This document shows positions 15,420 to 21,250 of a stretch of DNA of 21,250 bases, piece by piece. Made by a program: the position numbers and the translations under genes. The stretch comes from RBG-16-66-20 sp049651845 (lineage in GTDB: Bacteria > Pseudomonadota > Gammaproteobacteria > Burkholderiales > SG8-39): the NCBI GenBank assembly GCA_049651845.1, contig JBASCW010000095.1, forward strand, positions 1 to 21,250, given 5' to 3'. Each line of letters opens with the position of its first letter. The first letter of the stretch is position 1. A model generated the notes under the pieces. The model made no database searches. It had not been told where the DNA came from and worked only from the letters and a program-made list of their open reading frames with translations.

Positions 15420-15899
15420 ATGCCAAACAGAACCTTGGACAGGACGGATCGCCGCATCCTGGAACAGCTGCAGGCCGATGGCCGCCTGAGCAACCAGGAA
15501 CTGGCCGAGCGCGTGCTGCTCTCGCCCTCGCCGTGCCTGCGCCGGGTGCGCGCGCTCGAGCGCGCGGGCGTCATCCAGCGCTACACGGCGGTGCTCGATC
15601 CGCTGCGCGTCGGGCTCGAGCTGCTCGCCTACATCAGCGTCAAACTGGAGAAGCGCGGCAAGATGCCGGTGGACCAGTTCACGCGCGCGGTGCAGGGCTG
15701 GCCCGAGGTGATCACCTGCTTTTCCATGACCGGCGACATGGATTACCTGATGCGCGTCCAGGTCGAGGACCTGGCGCATTATTCGCGCTTCATCATGGAA
15801 AAGCTGCTCAAGCAACCGGGCGTGATCGACATCAAGTCGAATTTCGTGCTGGAGCGCGTCAAGGAGACCAGCGCGCTGCCGCTGGAGCACCTCGCCTAA
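15420..15899 (+). CDS. Lrp/AsnC-family transcriptional regulator (159 aa)
   Basis: A DNA-binding regulator, probably sensing an amino acid or a related metabolite. The N-terminal winged helix-turn-helix (about 6-55) opens with LDRTDRRILEQLQADGRLSN and contains LAERVLLSPSPCLRRVRALE. A linker helix leads to the RAM/AsnC ligand and oligomerisation domain (about 68-150), including WPEVITCFSMTGDMDYLMRV, a family hallmark. The 159-residue length is typical. The gene is divergent from iorA, and its stop overlaps the next ATG by one base (TAATG at 15897-15901). By position it most likely controls both iorAB and its own catabolic and transport operon, with the transported or degraded compound as ligand. 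The binding site and sign of control are unknown. Confidence 0.94.
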   Translation: MPNRTLDRTDRRILEQLQADGRLSNQELAERVLLSPSPCLRRVRALERAGVIQRYTAVLDPLRVGLELLAYISVKLEKRGKMPVDQFTRAVQGWPEVITCFSMTGDMDYLMRVQVEDLAHYSRFIMEKLLKQPGVIDIKSNFVLERVKETSALPLEHLA

Positions 15900-16981
15900 T
15901 GCGCATCGCGGTGCTTGGCGGCGGGCATGGCAGCTACGCCAGCGCGGCGGACCTCACCGAGCAGGGCCACGAGGTGCGCTGGTGGCGCCGCGACCGCGAA
16001 GCGCTGGCGGCACTCGCCGCGAGGGGACCGCTCAAGCTCAGGGATTCCGCTGGCCTGCGCGAGGTACGGATCTCGAGATTGACGGCGGACATCGGTGAGG
16101 CGGTGCGTGGCGCCGATCTGGTCCTCGCACCGGCGCCGGCGACAGCGCAGGCCGATATCGCGCGCGCCATGGCCCCGCACCTCGAACGCGGGCAGGTCGT
16201 GTTCTGCCCGCCGGGTACCTTCGGCAGCTACGTGATGGCGCAGATCGTGCGCGAGGCCGGCGGCGATGCGCGGCCCGCGTTCGCCGAGACCGGCACGCTC
16301 CCCTACCTCGCGCGCAAGCGCGCGCCCGAGGAAATCGCGATCACCATCCGCGCCAAGCGCCTGCCGGTGGGCGTGTTTCCCGCGCGGCGCAGCGCGGCGG
16401 CGCTCGAAGTGCTGCGGCGCGCCTATCCGGCCGCCCACCCGGTCGAGGACGCGCTCTCGGCGGCGCTGATGAACGCAGGGCCGATCATCCATCCGCCGCT
16501 GATCCTCATGAACGCTGGGCCGCTGGAGCATTTCGACCGCTGGGACATCCACAACGAAGGAACCCAGCCTTCGATCCGCCGCGTCACCGATGCGCTGGAT
16601 GCCGAGCGCATCGCCGTGCGCGAGGCGCTCGGCTATGCGCCCTACCACTATCCGCTGCGCGATCACTACACGACGGACAAGTGGATGTACGGCGACGCGC
16701 ACGACCGCCTCACCGAATCGGGCGACTGGCGCGAGGCGATCGACCTGCGCACGCACCGCTACATGCGCGAGGACGTGGCCTTCGGCCTGGCGTTCCTCGT
16801 CTCGGTCGCGCGCTGGGCGGGAGTCGCCGCCCCGGTGGCTGGCGGGCTGCTCGCGATCGCCTCGGCGGCGCTGGGCGAAGATCTCTACGCCGCCTCGCCC
16901 CGCACCCTGGAGGCGCTCGGGCTTGTGCAACTCGATCGTGCTGCCCTCATGCAGCGTCTCTTGACCGGAAACTCCAATTGA
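15899..16981 (+). CDS. Octopine/nopaline (opine) dehydrogenase-family NAD(P) oxidoreductase (360 aa)
   Basis: The family interconverts N-(carboxyalkyl)amino acids (opines) with an amino acid plus a 2-oxoacid using NAD(P)H. The N-terminal Rossmann domain begins MRIAVLGGGHGSYASAADLT, with the GGGxGxxA dinucleotide motif at about 7-14, and runs to about residue 170. The C-terminal helical opine-dehydrogenase domain contains LMNAGPIIHPPLILMNAGP (190-208) with His198, matching the conserved catalytic-His region, and RDHYTTDKWMYG further on. The 360-residue length is normal. The start ATG overlaps the regulator stop by one base, and the gene overlaps the next one by four (TTGA). Bacterial members are mostly uncharacterised, so the substrate here is unknown. 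The context suggests a catabolic direction, releasing a 2-oxoacid for IorAB. Confidence 0.87.
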   Translation: MRIAVLGGGHGSYASAADLTEQGHEVRWWRRDREALAALAARGPLKLRDSAGLREVRISRLTADIGEAVRGADLVLAPAPATAQADIARAMAPHLERGQVVFCPPGTFGSYVMAQIVREAGGDARPAFAETGTLPYLARKRAPEEIAITIRAKRLPVGVFPARRSAAALEVLRRAYPAAHPVEDALSAALMNAGPIIHPPLILMNAGPLEHFDRWDIHNEGTQPSIRRVTDALDAERIAVREALGYAPYHYPLRDHYTTDKWMYGDAHDRLTESGDWREAIDLRTHRYMREDVAFGLAFLVSVARWAGVAAPVAGGLLAIASAALGEDLYAASPRTLEALGLVQLDRAALMQRLLTGNSN

Positions 16982-17979
16982 AAAAACCCCCCGTCATTGG
17001 CGCGCTCGGGGCGGGCAGGATGGGCCGCGGCATCGCCCAAGCCTTTGCCTACGCCGGCCACGAGGTGGTGCTCATCGACGCCAAGCCGCGCGCCGCGGCC
17101 GCCGCCGAGGCGCTGCGCGCCGAGGCTTTTGCCGAAATCCGCGCGCGCCTCGCGGCGCTCGCCGAAGCCGGCGCCTTCGACGCTCGCGACATCGACACGA
17201 TCCTGTCGGGAATCCGGTTCATCTCGCACGGACAGGCGGCCGCCGCGTTGCCCGCCATCGACGTGCTGTTCGAGGGCGTACCTGAGGTGCTCGAAACGAA
17301 GCGCGCGGCCTTCGAGTTTGCCGGGGCGCACCTGCGCGCCGACACGATCCTGGCCTCGACCACCTCGACCATGCTGTCCACGCAGCTCGCCGGCCTCGCG
17401 CCGCGGCCCGAGCGGTTCCTCAACTGCCACTGGCTGAATCCCGCCTACCTGATCCCGCTGGTGGAGCTCTCGCCGCACGCGGGCACCGACCTCGCGGTGA
17501 CAGAGCGCTTGAAGAATCTGCTCGAGGCGATCGGCAAGAAACCGGTGGTGTGCGCGGCAGCGCCCGGGTTCATCGTGCCGCGCCTGCAAGCCCTCGTCAT
17601 GAACGAGGCGGCACGCATGGTCGAGCAGGGAATCGCCACCGCCGCGGACGTGGACCGCGCGGTGCGCTACGGCTTCGGCATCCGCTTCGCCAGCATGGGC
17701 GTGGTCGAATTCATCGACTACGGCGGGCTCGACATCCTGTACTACGCGAGCCATTACCTTGCCGGCGCCCTCGGCGATCCCCGCTTCGCGCCGCCCGCGA
17801 TCGTCGACCGCTGCATGCGCGAGGGCCGCCGCGGCCTGCGCGACGGTCGGGGCTTGTGCGACTGGCAGGGCGTGGATGCGACTGCCTATCGCCGGGACCT
17901 CCTCGCGCGCCAGCTCGCGCTGCTCAGGCACCTGGGCCTCGCGCCCGAGCGGGACGCGGCGCTCCGGGGTCGGACTTGA
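16978..17979 (+). CDS. 3-hydroxyacyl-CoA dehydrogenase-family protein (333 aa)
   Basis: An NAD-dependent dehydrogenase of the HADH/HBDH family, which oxidises L-3-hydroxyacyl-CoA or similar 3-hydroxy acids. The N-terminal Rossmann domain has GALGAGRMGRGIAQAF (GxGxxG) and ends its second strand with Asp in VVLIDAK, typical of NAD preference. Middle motifs are FEGVPEVLETKRA and STTSTMLSTQLA. The catalytic-His segment reads FLNCHWLNPAYLIPLVEL, and the C-terminal helical domain begins near GKKPVVCAAAPGFIVPRLQA. There is no ATG or GTG in a suitable place. TTG at 16978 gives MKKPPVIGALG, overlaps the upstream stop (TTGA) and follows GGAA by eight bases, so I use it. HxLNP in place of the usual HxFNP suggests an uncommon substrate; carnitine- or hydroxybutyrate-type dehydrogenases are alternatives. 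Confidence 0.87.
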   Translation: MKKPPVIGALGAGRMGRGIAQAFAYAGHEVVLIDAKPRAAAAAEALRAEAFAEIRARLAALAEAGAFDARDIDTILSGIRFISHGQAAAALPAIDVLFEGVPEVLETKRAAFEFAGAHLRADTILASTTSTMLSTQLAGLAPRPERFLNCHWLNPAYLIPLVELSPHAGTDLAVTERLKNLLEAIGKKPVVCAAAPGFIVPRLQALVMNEAARMVEQGIATAADVDRAVRYGFGIRFASMGVVEFIDYGGLDILYYASHYLAGALGDPRFAPPAIVDRCMREGRRGLRDGRGLCDWQGVDATAYRRDLLARQLALLRHLGLAPERDAALRGRT

Positions 17980-18000
17980 TGTAGATCAGGCTGATACACA
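17980..18000. promoter_or_regulatory. 21-bp dyad TGTagATCAG-G-CTGATacACA before the transporter operon
   Basis: Eight of ten position pairs are complementary around G17990: TGT/ACA at the ends and ATCAG/CTGAT inside. It begins one base after the stop of the dehydrogenase gene and overlaps the likely -35 hexamer of the binding-protein promoter, the position of a repressor or activator site. The binding protein is unknown; the local Lrp-type regulator is a candidate. Confidence 0.5.
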
Positions 18001-18018
18001 CGATTCGCGGCATAGAAT
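17991..18018 (+). promoter_or_regulatory. Candidate promoter of the ABC transporter operon
   Basis: CTGATA (17991-17996) and TAGAAT (18013-18018) are spaced 16 bases apart. The -10 lies inside GGCATAGAAT (18009-18018), a ten-base string also present in the iorA promoter on the opposite strand. Transcription would start near 18025, leaving a short leader with AGGAGG (18030-18035) eight bases before the ATG at 18044. Confidence 0.5.
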
Positions 18019-18043
18019 CACCACTCCTGAGGAGGAACCCCCC

Positions 18044-19180
18044 ATGATCCCCGGAATTCGCACCGCACTCGCAGTCGCCGCTGCACTGGCCGCCGGAACG
18101 GCGGCTGCCGAAGTCACGGTAGGTGTCACGCTCGGCGCCACGGGCCCCGGCGCCTCGCTCGGCATCCACTACAAGAACGCCTTCCAGCTGATGCCGAAAA
18201 CCCTCGGCGGGCAGCCGGTGAAATACATCATTCTCGAGGACGGCTCGGACGCGACCAACGCGGGCAAGAACGCGCGCAAGCTGATCACCGAGGACAAGGT
18301 GGACGTGGTGATGGGCTCCAACGGCGTGCCCTCCTCGCTGCAGATCGCGCAGGTGGCGGCCGAGACCCAGACGCCCTACCTGTGCCTGACGCCGATCGCG
18401 GTCAAACCAGAGGTCTACAAGTGGACTTTTTCGGTGCCGCAACCCACCGAGCTGATGATGGGCGCGGTCGCCGAGCACATGAAGGCGAAGGGCGTGAAGA
18501 CGGTCGGCTTCATCGGCTTCTCCGACGGCTGGGGCGACCTCATGTACAACGCGACCAACTCGCTTGGCGCCTCGCACGGCTACAAGGTGGTCACCAACGA
18601 GCGCTACGCACGCGCCGACACCAGCGTCACGGGGCAGGTGCTGAAGATCATGGCCGCCAACCCCGACGCGGTCGTGGTCGGGGGCTCGGGCACCGGCGGC
18701 GCGCTGCCGCACGTGGCGCTGGTCGAGCGAGGCTACAAGGGCCAGATCTACCACAACCACGGCACGGTGAACGCCGAGTTCATCAAGGTGGGCGGCAAGA
18801 ACGTCGAGGGCGCGATCGCGCCCACTGGCGCGTTGATCGTCCCGGAAGAGCTGCCGGCGAACCATGCCACCAAGGCCGTGTCGCTCGATTTCACGAAACG
18901 CTACGAGGCGGCTTTCGGGGCGGGCAGCCGCAACGCGTTCGCCGGCTACTCGCACGATGCGGTGATGCTTCTCGCCGCGGCGATCCCCGAGGCGACGAAG
19001 AAGGCCAAGCCCGGGACGCCCGAATTCCGCGCCGCGCTGCGCGACGCGCTGGAGAGCGTCAAAAACGTGGTCGGCACGCACGGCGTGTACTCCCCCACTG
19101 CGGCGAACCACAATGGACTGGACGAGCGCGCGCGGGTGCTGGTGCGCGTAGAGGGCGGCACCTGGCGCCTGATGAAGTGA
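18044..19180 (+). CDS. ABC transporter periplasmic binding protein, branched-chain amino acid (LivK/HAAT) type (378 aa)
   Basis: The soluble periplasmic receptor that hands substrate to the LivHM permease. The start ATG 18044 follows a perfect AGGAGG at 18030-18035. Residues 1-22 are a signal peptide (MIPGIRTALAVAAALAAG, cleavage after TAAA). The mature part is a type I periplasmic binding fold: VTVGVTLGATGPGASLGIHY, the conserved YIILEDGSDATNAGKNARKL, VDVVMGSNGVPSSLQIA, VGFIGFSDGWGDLMYN and GYSHDAVMLLAAAIPEA. Substrate for this family ranges from Leu/Ile/Val to aromatic acids, amides and urea, so it cannot be read from sequence. The promoter core shared with iorA and the position behind the two dehydrogenases suggest it imports the compound those enzymes degrade. 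A terminator follows at 19206. Confidence 0.93.
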   Translation: MIPGIRTALAVAAALAAGTAAAEVTVGVTLGATGPGASLGIHYKNAFQLMPKTLGGQPVKYIILEDGSDATNAGKNARKLITEDKVDVVMGSNGVPSSLQIAQVAAETQTPYLCLTPIAVKPEVYKWTFSVPQPTELMMGAVAEHMKAKGVKTVGFIGFSDGWGDLMYNATNSLGASHGYKVVTNERYARADTSVTGQVLKIMAANPDAVVVGGSGTGGALPHVALVERGYKGQIYHNHGTVNAEFIKVGGKNVEGAIAPTGALIVPEELPANHATKAVSLDFTKRYEAAFGAGSRNAFAGYSHDAVMLLAAAIPEATKKAKPGTPEFRAALRDALESVKNVVGTHGVYSPTAANHNGLDERARVLVRVEGGTWRLMK

Positions 19181-19205
19181 CGCGCCGCGACGGTTCGGTG
19201 CGCGA

Positions 19206-19230
19206 GGGGACGGGCGACCGTCCCCTTTTT
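19206..19230 (+). terminator. Intrinsic terminator inside the transporter operon
   Basis: GGGGACGG (19206-19213) and CCGTCCCC (19218-19225) form a perfect 8-bp GC stem with a GCGA loop, followed at once by TTTTT (19226-19230) and CTT. It lies 25 bases after the binding-protein stop and ends eight bases before the livH ATG. It most likely lowers permease transcript relative to the abundant binding protein, with partial readthrough. No separate livH promoter is evident. Confidence 0.88.
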
Positions 19231-19238
19231 CTTGCGCG

Positions 19239-20279
19239 ATGAACGGCGACATCTTTCTCTGGCTCACCCAGGACGGGGTGACCAACGGCGCGATCTACGC
19301 GCTGCTCGCGCTCGCGCTGCTGCTCGTGTTCGCGGTCACGCGCGTGATCTTCGTCCCGCAGGGGGAATTCATCACCTTCGCGGCGCTGTCGCTCGCGCTG
19401 CTCGAGGCGGGCAAGGCCCCGGGGACGCTCTACATCCTGGTCTTCGGCGGGCTCGCTGCGGCCGCGATCGAGACCTTCGTCGCCGCGCGCGAGCGCGCCT
19501 GGCATCGGCTGCCGCGCGTTGCCGCGCTGTACGTCGTTCTCCCGTTCGCGGTGGCGATGCTCGTGGTATGGGCCGCGCCGCGCAAATTCGATCAGTGGGT
19601 CCAGGTACTGCTGGTGCTGGCCATGGTGGTGCCGCTGGGGCCCATCGTCTACCGCATCGCCTACCAGCCGCTCGCCAATGCCTCGGTGCTGGTGCTGTTC
19701 ATCGTCTCGATGGCCGTGCACTACGTACTGACCGGTCTGTCGCTGGTCTTCTTCGGCGGCGAGGGGCTGCGCTCGCGGCCGTTCTCGGAGGCGAAATTCA
19801 AGCTCGGCGTGGTGGACATCAGCGCGCAAAGCCTCCTGGTGGTGGGCGCAAGCCTGGTGCTGATCGTCATCCTGTGGCTGCTGTTCGAGCACAGCATCCA
19901 CGGCAAGGCGCTGCGCGCGACGGCGATGAACCGGGTCGGCGCGCGACTGGTGGGAATCCCGACCGTACTCACCGGCCACCTGAGCTTCCTGCTCGCTGCC
20001 TTCGTCGGCGCAGTCTCCGGCATCCTGATCGCGCCGATCACCACTCTTTACTACGACACCGGCTTCCTGATCGGCTTGAAAGGCTTCGTCGGCGCGATCC
20101 TCGGCGGCATGGCGAGTTATCCGCTCGCCGCGCTCGGCTCGCTGGCGGTCGGCCTGCTGGAGTCGTTCTCCTCATTCTGGGCGAGCGCGTTCAAGGAAGT
20201 GATCGTCTTCACGCTGATCATCCCGGTGCTGGTGTGGCAGTCGCTGCGCACGCAGCATCCCGAGGAGGAGGAAGAGTGA
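19239..20279 (+). CDS. livH: ABC transporter permease, LivH type (346 aa)
   Basis: One of two inner-membrane subunits of a branched-chain-amino-acid-type importer. The N-terminus (WLTQDGVTNGAIYALLALAL) and first long helix are typical of LivH. About eight to nine hydrophobic segments follow, with the EAA-like cytoplasmic loop at GKALRATAMNRVGARLVGI and the conserved GLKGFVGAILGGMASYPLAA before the last helices. At 346 residues it is longer than E. coli LivH (about 308), mostly from an insertion around residues 75-120 (ERAWHRLPRVAALY and the helices around it). The start ATG 19239 directly follows the terminator T-run and has no ribosome site. The C-terminus is a run of Glu (EEEEE) whose codons supply the next gene's ribosome site. 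Symbol is by family; substrate is unknown. Confidence 0.9.
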   Translation: MNGDIFLWLTQDGVTNGAIYALLALALLLVFAVTRVIFVPQGEFITFAALSLALLEAGKAPGTLYILVFGGLAAAAIETFVAARERAWHRLPRVAALYVVLPFAVAMLVVWAAPRKFDQWVQVLLVLAMVVPLGPIVYRIAYQPLANASVLVLFIVSMAVHYVLTGLSLVFFGGEGLRSRPFSEAKFKLGVVDISAQSLLVVGASLVLIVILWLLFEHSIHGKALRATAMNRVGARLVGIPTVLTGHLSFLLAAFVGAVSGILIAPITTLYYDTGFLIGLKGFVGAILGGMASYPLAALGSLAVGLLESFSSFWASAFKEVIVFTLIIPVLVWQSLRTQHPEEEEE

Positions 20280-21250
20280 ACCCGGTGAGCCCGGCGCGGC
20301 GGCGGCACGCGGCGCTTGGCCTGTTCGTCGCGTTCCTGCTCGCCGCGCCGTTCCTGCTGTCGGAGTTCACCATCACGCTGATGAACTACATCGGCCTGGC
20401 GACCCTGGTCACGCTCGGGCTGGTGCTGCTCACCGGCGTCGCCGGCCTGATGTCCTTCGGCCAGCAGGCCTTCGTCGGCATCGGCGCCTATGTGACCGCC
20501 TGGCTCACCACCGCCTACGGCGGTTCGCCCTGGCTCGGCCTCGCCGCCGGGCTCGCCCTCACCGGCCTGGTCGCGCTCGGCCTAGGGCTCATCACGGTGC
20601 GCCTGTCGGGCCATTACCTGCCCATCAGCACCATCGCCTGGGGCATCAGCGTGTACTTCATATTCGGCAACCTCGAAGCGCTGGGCAAGTACAACGGCCT
20701 GGGCGGCGTCCCGGCGCTGTCGATCCTCGGCTGGAAGATCGACACCGGGCGCGAATCGTACGCGCTGATCTGGCTGGCGACGCTTGCCGCGTTGCTCGCT
20801 GCGCGCAACCTGCTCGATTCGCGCGCCGGGCGCGCGATGCGCGCGCTGCGCTTTCGCGCCACCATGGCCGAGAGCTTCGGCGTCGACACCGCACAGTTGA
20901 AGTTGATCGTCTTTCTCTACGCCGCGCTGCTCGCCTCGCTCTCGGGCTGGCTGTACGCGCACTTCGTGCGCTTCGTCTCGCCCGGTGCGTTCAATGTCAA
21001 CATCGGCATCGAGTACCTGTTCATGGCCGTGGTCGGCGGCGCGAGCCAGGTGTGGGGCGCGCTGGTCGGCGCCTCGCTGCTCACGCTGCTCAAGGAGTGG
21101 CTGAAGGACCTCCTGCCCAAGTTCTTCGAGCAGAGCGGCAACTACGAGGTGATCGTGTTCGGGCTGCTGATGCTGCCGCTGCTGCACCGCGCGCGCGACG
21201 GGCTGATGCCCGTGCTGGCGCGGCTCGGCGGCAACGGCGCTGCCCAAGCC
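20276..21250 (+). CDS. livM: ABC transporter permease, LivM type (325 codons, open at right edge)
   Basis: The second inner-membrane subunit of the importer. The frame is open from a GTG at 20276 to the last base of the window. The GTG overlaps the livH stop (GTGA at 20276-20279) and is preceded by GAGGAGGAGGAAGA, so the start is well supported. After a short basic N-terminus come repeated hydrophobic segments and the LivM signatures VAGLMSFGQQAFVGIGAYVT (about 54-73), LSGHYLPISTIAWGI and the EAA-like loop RAMRALRFRATMAESFGV. Near the end is VVGGASQVWGALVGASLLT. A simple LivM would end about here, but the frame continues with LARLGGNGAAQA. The protein could be slightly longer or be one of the LivM-LivG fusions. 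The ATPase genes livG/livF are expected just beyond the edge. Confidence 0.9.
   Translation, partial: MNPVSPARRRHAALGLFVAFLLAAPFLLSEFTITLMNYIGLATLVTLGLVLLTGVAGLMSFGQQAFVGIGAYVTAWLTTAYGGSPWLGLAAGLALTGLVALGLGLITVRLSGHYLPISTIAWGISVYFIFGNLEALGKYNGLGGVPALSILGWKIDTGRESYALIWLATLAALLAARNLLDSRAGRAMRALRFRATMAESFGVDTAQLKLIVFLYAALLASLSGWLYAHFVRFVSPGAFNVNIGIEYLFMAVVGGASQVWGALVGASLLTLLKEWLKDLLPKFFEQSGNYEVIVFGLLMLPLLHRARDGLMPVLARLGGNGAAQA

Noticed and set aside
15533..15898. In-frame upstream extension of the opine-dehydrogenase-like gene
   Set aside because: It reads the regulator gene in another frame; the Rossmann start MRIAVLGGG at 15899 fits the family exactly.
16681..16977. In-frame upstream extension of the HADH-like gene
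   Set aside because: It is an out-of-frame reading of the dehydrogenase before it, with Arg-rich nonsense composition.
1..21250. CRISPR arrays, insertion sequences, toxin-antitoxin or defence genes
   Set aside because: No regularly spaced repeats, transposase motifs, terminal repeats or defence domains were found on either strand by eye.

Overview
This is a very GC-rich window with long, tightly packed genes, most likely from a betaproteobacterium (order Burkholderiales or a relative; this is inferred from gene content, with no 16S or marker gene present). Pointers are the LysC N-terminus, an Ask-tRNA-Ser neighbourhood, a Czc-like RND efflux operon, an IorAB pair beside an Lrp-type regulator, and Liv-type ABC transporter genes. 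There are no insertion sequences, integrases, CRISPR arrays or rRNA genes. No stretch longer than about 190 bases lacks a gene.

Region 1 (1-3300): two small minus-strand genes of unknown function (a coiled-coil protein cut by the left edge, and a 52-residue acidic protein). Across a 185-base intergenic region holding a perfect TAGGAA-GAT-TTCCTA dyad lies a plus-strand, three-part signalling protein (Ser/Thr kinase, HDOD and GAF domains).

Region 2 (3400-9800, all minus strand): a compact heavy-metal efflux operon, in transcription order a His-rich small secreted protein (CzcI-like position), an outer-membrane factor, a periplasmic adaptor lipoprotein and an RND permease. These would form a tripartite pump spanning both membranes.

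Region 3 (9800-12900): tRNA-Ser(GCU), then a plus-strand PafA-type alkaline phosphatase whose active-site residues can all be mapped, then aspartokinase (lysC) convergent to it. The phosphatase gene lies between lysC and the tRNA.

Region 4 (12900-21250): a catabolic and uptake cluster around a 74-base divergent promoter. To the left, iorA-iorB encode a 2-oxoacid:ferredoxin oxidoreductase of the indolepyruvate type. To the right, an Lrp/AsnC regulator, an octopine/nopaline-dehydrogenase-family enzyme and a 3-hydroxyacyl-CoA-dehydrogenase-family enzyme overlap by 1-4 bases. They are followed by a branched-chain-amino-acid-type ABC transporter (binding protein, LivH, and LivM open at the right edge). 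iorA and the binding-protein gene share an identical GGCATAGAAT promoter core. A clear intrinsic terminator separates the binding protein from the permeases. Taken together, this suggests uptake of an amino acid or opine-like compound, oxidation to a 2-oxoacid, oxidative decarboxylation to an acyl-CoA, and beta-oxidation-type handling. The real substrate is unknown. This cluster is the best candidate here for an undescribed pathway.
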